Assembly: GCF_007995065.1 (NCBI RefSeq)
Contig: NZ_VOQR01000001.1
Span: 3,600,501 to 3,664,500, forward strand
DNA from: Sphingomonas ginsenosidivorax
Lineage (GTDB): Bacteria; Pseudomonadota; Alphaproteobacteria; Sphingomonadales; Sphingomonadaceae
DNA length: 64,000 bases
Direction: 5' to 3'
The notes beneath the pieces are model-generated. The model did not search any database, was not told the origin of the DNA, and worked only from the letters and a program-made list of their open reading frames with translations. A program made the position numbers and the translations under genes. The number at the start of each line of letters is the position of its first letter. Within the stretch, counting starts at the first letter, position 1. Shown one piece after another: positions 9,110 through 17,265 of the stretch.

Positions 9110-10872
9110 GCGAAGTCCCGGATCACCTGGAGGAAAGCGTCGCCATAGGCGTCGAGCTTGCGCGCGCCAATGCCCGACAGCATCGCGAGTTCGGCGCCGC
9201 TCGCCGGGCGCACCCGCGCCATGTCGCGCAGCACCGAATCGTGGAAGATGACGTAAGGCGGCACCCCGCCGTCCTTGGCCAGATCGCGGCGGCGCAGGCG
9301 CAATGCCTCGAACAGCGGATCGTCGACCGGGTTGGGCACCGCGCCCGGCGCCGCCTTGCGCCGGCGTTCGCGTTTGGGCGGCACGATGATCGAGACCGTC
9401 GCCTCGCCCTTGAGGATCGCCTTGGCCGCGGGGCCGAATTCGAGGCCGCCATGCGGGTTGGTCCTGAGCGCATCCTTGATCATCAGCGCGCGTGCGACGG
9501 GCTTGAGCAGCGCGGTCTCGTCGCCCTCGACGATGCCGTAGACCGACAACGCCTCGTGCCCGTTCATCAGGCTTCGCTCGGACGAGACGCCGGTCAGGAT
9601 ACCCTCGATATAGCCGACGCCGAACATCTGACCCGTCCGGAACACCGCAGACAGGAATTTGCGCGCGGTCTCGGTGGCGTCGACCGCGTCGACATTGCCG
9701 AGGCAATTGTCGCAATTGCCGCAATCCTCGGCGCGGTCCTCGCCGAAATGCTTGAGCAGGATGCGGCGGCGGCACCCCGCGGTCTCGACGAGGCCGCCGA
9801 GCGCGGTCAGCCGGGTGCGCTCGCCGGCCTGCCGCTCGGGCTCGACCTCGCCGATGCGTTGCCGGGCGCGCGCGAAATCCTCGGCGCCCCAGAAGAGATG
9901 CGCGATCGCGGGGTCGCCGTCGCGGCCGGCGCGGCCGGTTTCCTGGTAATAGGCCTCGATCGACTTGGGCAGCCCGGCATGCGCGACGAACCGCACGTCG
10001 GGCTTGTCGATCCCCATCCCGAACGCGACCGTGGCGCAGATCACCATGTCCTCGGAGGCGACGAAATCGGCCTGGTTCTTCGCGCGGATGTGCGGGTCGA
10101 GCCCGGCATGATAGGCGCGCGTCGGGCGACCGGTGCGGCCCAATGCCTCGGCGAGCTTCTCGGTCGCGGCGCGGGTCTGCGCATAGACGATGCCGGGGCC
10201 GGGGATCTTGGCGACGATGTCGGCGATCTGGCGGTTGACGTTGTCGCGCGGCGAGATCGCATAGCGGATGTTGGGGCGGTCGAACCCCGAGATGATCAGC
10301 CCGTCCTTGGGCAGGCCGAGCTGGTCGAGGATGTCGGCGCGGGTATGCGCGTCGGCGGTCGCGGTGAGTGCGAGCCGCGGCACGTCGGGGAAGCTGTCGA
10401 GCAGCGGGCGCAGCAGCCGGTAGTCGGGGCGGAAGTCGTGGCCCCATTCGCTGACGCAGTGCGCCTCGTCGATCGCGAACAGCGAGAGCTTCGCCTGGCC
10501 GAGCAGGTTGCGGAAGCTCTCGTTCGAGGCACGCTCGGGGGCGACGTAGAGCAGGTCGAGCTCGCCCGCGCGGAACCGGGCGATCGTCTCCTCGCGATTG
10601 GTGTCGACGCTGGTCAGCGTCGCGGCGCGGATGCCGACCGCGGTCGCGGCGCGGAGCTGGTCGTGCATCAGCGCGATCAGCGGCGAGACGACGACGCAGG
10701 TCCCCTCGAGCATCGTCGCGGGCAGCTGGTAGCAAAGCGACTTGCCAGCACCCGTCGGCATCACCGCGAGCGTGCGTTCGCCCGCGAGCACGCGGTCGAC
10801 GACGTCGCGCTGCACCCCGCGAAAGTCGGGAAAACCAAAGATGCGCTGCAGATCGGGAAGGGGGTCGAGCAT
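9106..10872 (-). CDS. recQ: ATP-dependent DNA helicase RecQ
   Basis: 588 residues. Helicase motif I MPTGAGKSLCYQL lies at residues 38-50, DEAH box FAIDEAHCVSEWGH near 140, and motif VI YYQETGRAGRDG near 320. They are followed by the RecQ zinc site (CGNCDNCLG), the winged-helix RQC domain and a C-terminal HRDC domain. The start is ATG 10872; the longer open frame upstream has no homology. RecQ unwinds DNA 3'-5' and acts in recombination and stalled fork repair. It heads the recQ-DUF442-orf run. Confidence 0.94.
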   Translation of the reverse strand: MLDPLPDLQRIFGFPDFRGVQRDVVDRVLAGERTLAVMPTGAGKSLCYQLPATMLEGTCVVVSPLIALMHDQLRAATAVGIRAATLTSVDTNREETIARFRAGELDLLYVAPERASNESFRNLLGQAKLSLFAIDEAHCVSEWGHDFRPDYRLLRPLLDSFPDVPRLALTATADAHTRADILDQLGLPKDGLIISGFDRPNIRYAISPRDNVNRQIADIVAKIPGPGIVYAQTRAATEKLAEALGRTGRPTRAYHAGLDPHIRAKNQADFVASEDMVICATVAFGMGIDKPDVRFVAHAGLPKSIEAYYQETGRAGRDGDPAIAHLFWGAEDFARARQRIGEVEPERQAGERTRLTALGGLVETAGCRRRILLKHFGEDRAEDCGNCDNCLGNVDAVDATETARKFLSAVFRTGQMFGVGYIEGILTGVSSERSLMNGHEALSVYGIVEGDETALLKPVARALMIKDALRTNPHGGLEFGPAAKAILKGEATVSIIVPPKRERRRKAAPGAVPNPVDDPLFEALRLRRRDLAKDGGVPPYVIFHDSVLRDMARVRPASGAELAMLSGIGARKLDAYGDAFLQVIRDFA

Positions 10873-10995
10873 TGCCAAGCGATCTAGGGCGCGCACGCAC
10901 TCCCGTCGAGGGCAGGCGACAGGCAGGGCCTCCCGATTGTCGTTGCGAATGCGAGACGACCTGCGACAACGCCGGGGTCCTTTCGTGGAGACGTC

Positions 10996-11958
10996 ATGGT
11001 GGTTGGCTCTGGTTTGCGCGTCGGTGCTGCGGCGTTTCTCGTGGCGGGCAGTGCGGCGGCTGCTGCCGACAAGGTGGCACCGGTCCGCGACGTTCCGGTC
11101 GGCGGGATGATCGCGGCGACGATCGACGGGACTCCGGTGAGCCTGCGCGTCGACCCCGCGGCACCGGGGCTGGTGCTGGTCACCGCTGCCACCGCAGAGC
11201 GGCTCGCGCTGAAGAGCGGGGCGCTGGGCCTCGGCTATGCGGTCGGCGGGCAGGGCGCGATGCAGGCGACGACGGTCAGGCCGATGACGTTCGGCGCGGT
11301 GGCCGTGAAGCGGCGGATCGGTTTCCCCAGCCGCAAGCATGACAGCAAGGACCAACGCTGGATCGGGCGCGCCTATGCGAATGTCGGCGATGGCAGCATC
11401 GGGCCGGGATCACTGCCCGAACCCGTCGTGCGCATCGCGTTGCGCGCGCCGCACGCCGGCGAGCGGACCGTCGCACTGCCGCTGGTCGACGGGGGCGGCC
11501 TGTTCGGGCGGCTGTCGGGCGAATTCGCGCAGGTGACGATCGGCGGGCAACCGGTGCGTGTCCGCTTCGACCCCTATCATCCGCGCACCACGGTGACCGC
11601 GAACGCCGCAACGCTGATCGCGACGGCGCAGGGCGGGACCATGGCCGGCACCAGCGTGCCCGTCGAGATCGCGTTCGGCATCGCGCGGCCGGTGCGGACG
11701 ATGACGCTGGCGAGGCCACTCGCCGTCGGTCCGCTGGCGATATCGACGCTCGGCGTGCGCACCGCCGACGTCGGCAGCGCGGCGTCGATCCCCGAGGCCG
11801 ACGCGCCGCCGCCCGACCCGGACGAGATCGTCGTCACCGCCAGGGGCAAGCGCGACCCGAAGCGCGACCGGCTGACGCTCGGCGCGGATGTGCTCGACCG
11901 GTGTTCGGGAATCGTGTTTGACCAGGGGCAAAAAGAGGTGCGGCTGACCTGTGGGTGA
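10996..11958 (+). CDS. Secreted protein, retropepsin-like fold suspected
   Basis: 320 residues, ATG 10996 with GGAG 6 nt upstream. A signal peptide covers residues 1-24 (ending AAAA). Two segments (VSLRVDPAAPGLVLVTAATAERL and VRVRFDPYHPRTTVTANAA) look like the two lobes of a pepsin-like fold, but the catalytic D-T/S-G is replaced by D-P, so activity is doubtful. A C-terminal DEIVVTARGKR segment resembles the TonB-box style motif frequent in sphingomonad outer-membrane proteins. Function unknown. Confidence 0.55.
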   Translation: MVVGSGLRVGAAAFLVAGSAAAAADKVAPVRDVPVGGMIAATIDGTPVSLRVDPAAPGLVLVTAATAERLALKSGALGLGYAVGGQGAMQATTVRPMTFGAVAVKRRIGFPSRKHDSKDQRWIGRAYANVGDGSIGPGSLPEPVVRIALRAPHAGERTVALPLVDGGGLFGRLSGEFAQVTIGGQPVRVRFDPYHPRTTVTANAATLIATAQGGTMAGTSVPVEIAFGIARPVRTMTLARPLAVGPLAISTLGVRTADVGSAASIPEADAPPPDPDEIVVTARGKRDPKRDRLTLGADVLDRCSGIVFDQGQKEVRLTCG

Positions 11959-11965
11959 TTTCCTA

Positions 11966-12087
11966 CCGTTCGTCCTGAGTGGCCATTGAGCGAAGCCGAA
12001 ATGGCGTATCGAAGGACAGGTTCTGCGCGCCAACCTGTCCTTCGATACGGGTCTTCGACTTCGCTCAGCCCCTACTCAGGACGAACG
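11966..12087. repeat. Nested inverted repeat, CCGTTCGTCCTGAG family, copy 1
   Basis: CCGTTCGTCCTGAGT (11966-11980) pairs with its reverse complement at 12073-12087. Inside, GTATCGAAGGACAGGTT and AACCTGTCCTTCGATAC form a second perfect palindrome. A related copy is at 16413. Confidence 0.75.
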
Positions 12088-12107
12088 GAAGGGGATTACT
12101 TAGCTCT

Positions 12108-12137
12108 CTTGCTAATTAGCCGTATCGCTAATAAAAT
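12108..12137 (+). promoter_or_regulatory. Leaderless promoter and palindromic operator of the SdpR-like gene
   Basis: TTGCTA (12108-12113), an 18-bp spacer and TAAAAT (12132-12137) end exactly 6 nt before the ATG. The perfect palindrome GCTAATTAGC (12110-12119) overlaps the -35, and further AGC/GCTAAT half-sites flank it at 12101-12103 and 12127-12132, as expected for autorepression by an ArsR-type regulator. Confidence 0.65.
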
Positions 12138-12143
12138 CCCGCC

Positions 12144-12455
12144 ATGGACTCGGTCTTCGACGCTCTCGCGCATCCGACGCGCCGCCGCATCCTTGAGCTG
12201 CTGAAACGCGGCGCGATGACCGCGGGGCAGCTGGCCGACGCGTTCGCGGTGTCGAAGCCGACCATGTCGAACCATTTCGCCAAGCTGAAGGCCGCCGGGC
12301 TGATCCAGGCCGAACAGCGGGGCACGTCGATCGTCTATTCGCTCGACCTGTCGGTGATGGAGGAAGTGGTGATGGGGTTCATGGGCCGGCTGGGCGTCGG
12401 CGATACGCAGGGGGACATATGCGCTACCGAAACCTCGTATTTGCCTCGGCGCTGA
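12144..12455 (+). CDS. ArsR-family autorepressor, SdpR-like
   Basis: 103 residues. A winged-helix fold is evident: FDALAHPTRRRILELLKRGAMTAGQLADAF, then the recognition helix VSKPTMSNHFAKLKAAGLI. It lacks metal-binding cysteines of the ArsR/SmtB sensors and matches SdpR-type autorepressors, which are controlled by a membrane partner. The next gene encodes that partner type and overlaps it by 37 bp. A start codon 6 nt after a -10-like box suggests a leaderless mRNA. Confidence 0.88.
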   Translation: MDSVFDALAHPTRRRILELLKRGAMTAGQLADAFAVSKPTMSNHFAKLKAAGLIQAEQRGTSIVYSLDLSVMEEVVMGFMGRLGVGDTQGDICATETSYLPRR

Positions 12456-13075
12456 CCGCCGCCGCGCTGGCCGTCGTCGCCGCGGTCGCGCTGGAGCGGC
12501 TGCCGGCGGGTACGCAGCTCCCGACGCATTGGGGTGCGGATGGGATGGCGGACCGCTTTGCCGATGCCGGCACCGCCTTGTTCATGCCGGTCGGGCTGAC
12601 GATCCTCGTATCGCTGGTGATGGCCTCGCTGCCGTCGCTGGAGCCGTTGCAGGACAAGCTGGCGCAGTCTGCGCCGCTCTACCGGACCGCCTGGGCTGGG
12701 CTGCTCGGGCTTATGTCGCTGGTCGAGGCGATGGTCGCTGGACCCGCTTTCGGGATCGCGCTGCCCGCGACGACGATCCTGGCGGGGATGGGGGTGTTCT
12801 TCGTCGCGCTCGGCAACGTGCTGCCGAAATCGCGGCCAGGCTTCTTCGTCGGCATCCGTACGCCGTGGACGATTACCGATCCCGACAACTGGATCGCGAC
12901 GCATCGCTATGGTGGGCGGATCATGATGGCGGCGGGGTTCGCGCTGGTGGTGTTCGCCGCAGCGCCGATGCGCGGCGAGACGCGCGCGTCGTTCGTCATC
13001 GCCATCCTACTGGTGACGGTCGCGACGCCGGTGCTCTATTCGTTCTTCTACTGGCGGACGTCGCGGCGAGCCTAG
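12419..13075 (+). CDS. SdpI-family membrane protein
   Basis: 218 residues with about six hydrophobic segments. The N-terminal part contains LPTHWGADGMADRF, typical of DUF1648. The C-terminal part contains GNVLPKSRPGFFVGIRTPWTI, the SdpI/YhfL signature. In Bacillus, SdpI is an immunity protein and signal receptor that sequesters SdpR at the membrane. The pairing with an SdpR-like repressor is conserved, but no SdpC toxin gene is present here. It starts inside the repressor gene with AGGGGGACAT as ribosome binding site. Confidence 0.88.
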   Translation: MRYRNLVFASALTAAALAVVAAVALERLPAGTQLPTHWGADGMADRFADAGTALFMPVGLTILVSLVMASLPSLEPLQDKLAQSAPLYRTAWAGLLGLMSLVEAMVAGPAFGIALPATTILAGMGVFFVALGNVLPKSRPGFFVGIRTPWTITDPDNWIATHRYGGRIMMAAGFALVVFAAAPMRGETRASFVIAILLVTVATPVLYSFFYWRTSRRA

Positions 13076-13090
13076 CGCTCGCCTGTCCGC

Positions 13091-13176
13091 ACCCTTCCCA
13101 CCCGGCTGCGCCGGGCGGGCCCCTTCCCTCTCTCGACGGGAGAGGGAGAGACGCCGAAGGCGGTGATGGGTGAGGG
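13091..13176. repeat. Hairpin cluster between convergent genes
   Basis: CCCGGC/GCCGGG (13101-13115) and CCCTCTC/GAGAGGG (about 13126-13147) form two adjacent hairpins flanked by loosely complementary CCCTTCCCACCC and GGGTGAGGG. It is probably a diverged member of the GGGAGGGG palindrome group. Confidence 0.4.
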
Positions 13177-13193
13177 CAGAGTTGCTGCCCCGC

Positions 13194-15014
13194 TTATTCC
13201 GCCGCCAGCGCGGTCTCGTCGCGTTCCTGTGCCTGGCGCGCCCACATTTCGGCGTAGATGCCGCCGCGGCGGAGCAGTTCGGCGTGGGTGCCGGTCTCGG
13301 CGACGTGGCCGGCGTCGAGCACGACGATCTGGTCGGCATGGACCACGGTCGACAGCCGGTGCGCGATGACGATCGTGGTGCGCCCGCGCTCGATGCGCTC
13401 CAGCGTCTCGAGGATCTCCGCCTCGGTACGGCTGTCGAGCGCGCTGGTCGCCTCGTCGAGGATCAGGATCGGCGGGTTCTTGAGTAGCGTGCGCGCGATC
13501 GCGACGCGTTGCTTCTCGCCGCCCGACAGCTTCAGCCCGCGTTCGCCGACACGGGTGTCATAGCCCTGCGGCTGGCGTTCGATGAACGCGGATATCGCGG
13601 CGCCGCGCGCGGCCTCCTCGATCTCGGGGGTGTCGGCGCCTTCGCGGCCATAGGCGATGTTGTAGCCGATCGTGTCGTTGAACAGCACGGTGTCCTGCGG
13701 CACGATGCCGATCGCGGCGCGCAAGGACGCCTGCGTCACCTGCGCGATGTCCTGCCCGTCGACGGTGATCCGCCCGCCGTTCAGATCGTAGAAGCGGTAG
13801 AGCAGCCGCGCGAGCGTCGACTTTCCCGCACCCGAGCGGCCGACGACCGCACAGGTCGTACCCGCGGGGACGTCGAGCGTCAGGTCGGTCAGAATCGGGC
13901 GTTCGGCGTCATAGCCGAACGAGACATGCTCGAACCGGACATGCCCGGTCGTGACCGCGAGAACGCCGGCGTTCGGCGCGTCGCGGATCGTCGCAGGCGT
14001 GTCGATCAGGTCGAACATCGCCGCCATGTCGAGCGCACCCTGGCGGATCGTGCGATAGACCATGCCGAGCAGGTCGAGCGGGCGGAACAGCTGCGCGAGC
14101 AGCGTCGACACGAACACGACGTCGCCCGCCGACGCGGTGCCGCGGCTCCACTGCCACACGACATAGGCCATGCCGCCCGCGAGCATCACGTTAGTGATCG
14201 CGGCTTGGCCGAGGTTGAGCCAGGCGAGCGAGTTCTCGCTCTTCACTGCGGCCTCGGCATAGGCGGCGATCGCATTGTCGTAGCGCTTCGCCTCACGCTC
14301 CTCGGCGCCGAAATATTTGACCGTCTCGAAGTTCAGGAGCGAATCGACCGCGTGCGCGACTGCGCCGGTATCGAGGTCGTTCATCCGTGCGCGCAGCGCG
14401 TTGCGCCAGTCGGTGACCATCCGCGTGAAGAGGATGTAGCCGACGACCATGACCACCGTGGCGACGACGAGCGGCCAGCCGAACTTCGTCCAGAACAGGC
14501 CGAGCACCAGCACCAGCTCGAACAGTGTCGGCGCGATGTTGAACAGCAGGAAATAGAGCATCGTGTCGATGCTCTTGGTGCCGCGCTCGACGACCTTTGT
14601 GACTGCGCCGGTGCGGCGAGACAGATGGAAGTCGAGGCTCAGCGCGTGGAGGTGGCGGAACACGGTCGCGGCCAGCCGGCGGGTCGCATCCTGCCCGACG
14701 CGCTCGAACACCGCGTTGCGCAAATTGTCGAACAACGTCGTGCCGAAGCGTGACGCGGCATAACCGACCACCAGCAGCACGACGAGCGTCAGCGCGCTGC
14801 GATCGGTCCCGGCCATGCGGTCGACCGCGTATTTGAGCGTGAAGGCGGCGCCGAACACCTGGATCAGCTTCGACGCGATCACCAGCAGCATCGCGACGAC
14901 GATGCGCGCCTTCAGCTTCGGCTGCCCCGACGGCCACAGGAACGGCAGGAACCGCCGGAGCGTGGGAAGCAGCGGCTGGTCGGCGCGCGTCGAAGTGGTG
15001 GTGTCAGGTGGCAT
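13194..15014 (-). CDS. ABC half-transporter, Atm1/HMT1 type
   Basis: 606 residues from ATG 15014; a TTG 27 nt upstream is less likely. Six transmembrane helices (about residues 30-310) precede a nucleotide-binding domain with Walker A GRSGAGKST, signature LSGGEKQR and Walker B ILILDEATSALD. The segment LLNFETVKYFGAEE in the transmembrane domain is characteristic of Atm1-type exporters. The well-studied alphaproteobacterial homologue (Novosphingobium NaAtm1) exports glutathione and metal-glutathione adducts, giving the likely role here. It stands alone. Confidence 0.9.
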   Translation of the reverse strand: MPPDTTTSTRADQPLLPTLRRFLPFLWPSGQPKLKARIVVAMLLVIASKLIQVFGAAFTLKYAVDRMAGTDRSALTLVVLLVVGYAASRFGTTLFDNLRNAVFERVGQDATRRLAATVFRHLHALSLDFHLSRRTGAVTKVVERGTKSIDTMLYFLLFNIAPTLFELVLVLGLFWTKFGWPLVVATVVMVVGYILFTRMVTDWRNALRARMNDLDTGAVAHAVDSLLNFETVKYFGAEEREAKRYDNAIAAYAEAAVKSENSLAWLNLGQAAITNVMLAGGMAYVVWQWSRGTASAGDVVFVSTLLAQLFRPLDLLGMVYRTIRQGALDMAAMFDLIDTPATIRDAPNAGVLAVTTGHVRFEHVSFGYDAERPILTDLTLDVPAGTTCAVVGRSGAGKSTLARLLYRFYDLNGGRITVDGQDIAQVTQASLRAAIGIVPQDTVLFNDTIGYNIAYGREGADTPEIEEAARGAAISAFIERQPQGYDTRVGERGLKLSGGEKQRVAIARTLLKNPPILILDEATSALDSRTEAEILETLERIERGRTTIVIAHRLSTVVHADQIVVLDAGHVAETGTHAELLRRGGIYAEMWARQAQERDETALAAE

Positions 15015-15110
15015 CGGTGCATCGGATGTAGGCGCAGTCAAGTCGCCGCGAAAGCAGTTGGGGGAACAATCCTGCCGTTTCGTCGCTTCTACCCATCACA
15101 GGAGACGAAC

Positions 15111-15341
15111 ATGGAACCGCTGTTCTACGTCATGGCTATCATGGGTTGCGGCGACGGGAACGTCCAGTGCACCGAGGCCCGGATCGTCCCCGCCCGCTAC
15201 GAGTCGATGGCACAGTGCCGCGCGGCGCTGCCGACGCAGCTGGCGCAGAATACCGACGTGCCGTATCCGATGATCGGCGCGAACTGCCGGACCGCGGGGT
15301 CGCAGATCGCGGTGTCGGCCAAGGCTAAGCCGCAGGGGTAA
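15111..15341 (+). CDS. Small Cys-containing protein of unknown function
   Basis: 76 residues; ATG 15111 has AGGAG 6 nt upstream. Four cysteines (Cys13, 20, 36, 59) are spaced as if for two disulfides, and the N-terminus (MEPLFYVMAIMGCGDG) is hydrophobic, so a periplasmic or membrane-associated location is plausible. I do not recognise the family by function. Confidence 0.65.
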   Translation: MEPLFYVMAIMGCGDGNVQCTEARIVPARYESMAQCRAALPTQLAQNTDVPYPMIGANCRTAGSQIAVSAKAKPQG

Positions 15342-15350
15342 TAACCCCTC

Positions 15351-15444
15351 GTCATGCCGGGCTTGTTCCGGCACCCACTGCTCCGCGCGTTCTATCCGCT
15401 CGAGTTTGCGACACGGTGGGCCCCGGAACCAGTCCGGGGTAAAG
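15351..15444. repeat. Imperfect palindromic element, GTCATGCC variant
   Basis: CGTCATGCCGGGCTTGTTCC at the left and CCCCGGAACCAGTCCGGGG at the right form separate hairpins with partly complementary flanks (GGCACCCACTG with CGGTGGGCC). It is more diverged than the other copies and ends 4 bp from the crtB stop. Confidence 0.5.
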
Positions 15445-15448
15445 GAAT

Positions 15449-16396
15449 CTACCGGGGTCGCGTCCACAATACAGGGTCGCGTGGCGTGCGGGGATAGAGC
15501 TTTTCCCTCGATGCCGCTTCGCGAGCCGCTCGCGCGATGAAACCGACCTTCTGCAGCCCCGATGTCGTGACGCGGTGGTCCCACGCATGTTCGCCGCGCG
15601 CCGCCACCTCGCGGCCGATCGCGCCGTAAATTCCCGCCGCCGCCAGTACCGCCCAGGCCGAGCGGAACGGCAGCGCGGGCGTGCCTTCGCGCGCACTCGC
15701 TTCGAACTCGGCGGCGCGCGCCGCCATGCGCTTGGTCAACACCGCGAGCCGCGACCGGAACGGCGGCTTCATGTGCTGCCCGGGCGGGAAATCCATCTCG
15801 ACCAGCCACTCCTCGGGGACGTAGCAGCGGCCGACGCGGTCATCCTCCTCGATGTCGCGGGCGATGTTCGCGAGCTGGAACGCCATGCCGAGGTCGCAGG
15901 CGCGGTCGAGCGTGTCCTCGTCGGCCGGGTCGACGCCCATCGCGACCGCCATCATGCAGCCGACGACGCCGGCGACATGGTAGCAATATTTGTAGAGGTC
16001 GGCCTCCGACCGCGGCCGCCACTCGCGCGCGTCGAGCGCGAAGCCCGCGACCAGGTCGCGCGCGAACCGGTGCGGCATCCGAGTCTCGGCGGCGACGATG
16101 CGGAGCGCGTCGAACGCGGGATCGCCGACGATCTGGCCCGCAAGCGCGGCTTCGGTCATCGCGGACAGGCGTTCGAGCCGCGCAGGGGCGTCGGCGACAA
16201 CGGTCATGCCGTGGCCGTGGTCCTGCCCGTCGGCGATGTCGTCGCACGCGCGGCACCAGGCGTAGAGCAGCCAGGCGCGCTCGCGCGTGGGTTTGTCGAA
16301 CAGCCGGCTGGCGGCGGCGAAGCTCTTCGAGCCGCGCGAGATCGACTCGTGCGCGGTGGCGACGATCGCGTCTCGGCTGGGGAGGGGGTGGGTCAC
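15449..16396 (-). CDS. crtB: Phytoene synthase
   Basis: 315 residues. GTG 16396 is used as start because upstream sequence in this frame is a shadow of the neighbouring gene. Both Asp-rich prenyl-diphosphate motifs are present: DDIAD at residues 52-56 and DIEED at 181-185, the latter in LGMAFQLANIARDIEED. CrtB condenses two geranylgeranyl diphosphates to phytoene, the first committed carotenoid step. It is separated from crtI by the LOG-family gene and a repeat. A weak AGGGCAAG precedes the start. Confidence 0.93.
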   Translation of the reverse strand: MTHPLPSRDAIVATAHESISRGSKSFAAASRLFDKPTRERAWLLYAWCRACDDIADGQDHGHGMTVVADAPARLERLSAMTEAALAGQIVGDPAFDALRIVAAETRMPHRFARDLVAGFALDAREWRPRSEADLYKYCYHVAGVVGCMMAVAMGVDPADEDTLDRACDLGMAFQLANIARDIEEDDRVGRCYVPEEWLVEMDFPPGQHMKPPFRSRLAVLTKRMAARAAEFEASAREGTPALPFRSAWAVLAAAGIYGAIGREVAARGEHAWDHRVTTSGLQKVGFIARAAREAASREKLYPRTPRDPVLWTRPR

Positions 16397-16412
16397 GCGG
16401 CACTTGCCCTTT

Positions 16413-16482
16413 CCGTTCGCCCTGAGCGAAGTCGAAGGGCAGGCCCCGGATGCTGTGCTTCGACTGCGCTCAGCACGAACGG
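16413..16482. repeat. Inverted repeat, CCGTTCGTCCTGAG family, copy 2
   Basis: CCGTTCGCCCTGAGCGAAG (16413-16431) and its imperfect reverse complement ending at 16482 flank a short spacer. It sits in the gap between the LOG-family gene and crtB, immediately upstream of crtB. Confidence 0.65.
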
Positions 16483-16500
16483 CAGGGGGGAGGGCACCGC

Positions 16501-17082
16501 CTAAAGATCCGACGCGTTCATCCGGATGATCGGCTGCGTCGGCACGTGCGCGGCCATGCGGTCGAGCAGGACGTCGAGCGTGTCCGCGACGATCAGCAGG
16601 TCGCGGTGCTGCGGGCGCAGGAAGCCGACCTCGGCCATCTTGTCCCAGAAGGCGATCAGATGGTCGTAATAGCCCGCGGTGTTGAGCAGGCCTACGGGAT
16701 CGGTGTGATAGCCGAGCTGCGCCCAGCTCAGCGCCTCCCACAATTCGTCCATCGTGCCGGTGCCGCCGGGGATGGTGACGAAGCCGTCGGCGAGCGTGGT
16801 GAACTTGGCTTTGCGGGTGTGCATGCCGTCGACGACGTGGAGTTCGGTGAGGCCGCGATGCGCGACCTCGGCATCGACCAGCGCCTGCGGAATCACGCCG
16901 ATCACCTCGCCGCCGGCTTCGAGCGCGCTGTCGGCGATAGCCCCCATCAGCCCGAGCCGGCCGCCGCCATAGACGACCCCGATCCCGCGTTCGGCCAAGG
17001 TACGCCCGATCTCCCGCGCGGCGTCGATGTAGGTGGTGTCGGCGGGCGTCGCCGACCCGCAGTAAATGGCAAGGCGTTTCAT
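16501..17082 (-). CDS. LOG-family protein (TIGR00730), nucleotide 5'-monophosphate phosphoribohydrolase
   Basis: 193 residues. The LOG signature PGGTGTMDELWE lies at residues 105-116, and the Rossmann-like GGGRLGLMG at 39-47. Family members remove ribose 5-phosphate from cytokinin riboside monophosphates or from AMP-like nucleotides. In bacteria the physiological substrate is often unclear. It sits between crtI and crtB on the same strand, which is curious because it has no known carotenoid role. Confidence 0.88.
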   Translation of the reverse strand: MKRLAIYCGSATPADTTYIDAAREIGRTLAERGIGVVYGGGRLGLMGAIADSALEAGGEVIGVIPQALVDAEVAHRGLTELHVVDGMHTRKAKFTTLADGFVTIPGGTGTMDELWEALSWAQLGYHTDPVGLLNTAGYYDHLIAFWDKMAEVGFLRPQHRDLLIVADTLDVLLDRMAAHVPTQPIIRMNASDL

Positions 17083-17127
17083 GCGTCTGCGCTACGCGAG
17101 GCGAGCGTTGCGCCGCAAGAAGAGATT

Positions 17128-17261
17128 GGTTCGCGCAGAGGCGCAGAGAACGCAGAGTCGTTTCACCCGGGACGGGCGTCCGTCTTTACAACGCAGCTTG
17201 GCGCAAGGTCGCTTCGCGACGACCAAGACATCTCTGCGTCCTCTGCGCCTCTGCGCGAACC
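17128..17261. repeat. Composite inverted repeat, 'GCGCAGAGGCGCAGAG' family, copy 3
   Basis: Arms of 30 bp at 17128-17157 and 17232-17261 are near-perfect reverse complements and match the copy at 2965. The inner GTCGC-TTCGCGAC and CCCGGGACGGG palindromes are in the opposite order to copies 1 and 2. It separates the crtI stop from the LOG-family gene. Confidence 0.85.
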
Positions 17262-17265
17262 AAAC

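Noticed and set aside
9241..10887. Long plus-strand open frame antisense to recQ
   Set aside because: High GC content creates long shadow frames. Its sequence is Arg/Asp/Gly-rich and mirrors the recQ codon pattern, with no domain.
16397..16741. N-terminal extension of crtB to 16741
   Set aside because: The extra 115 residues are an out-of-frame reading of the LOG-family gene and a repeat. CrtB homology begins at the GTG at 16396.
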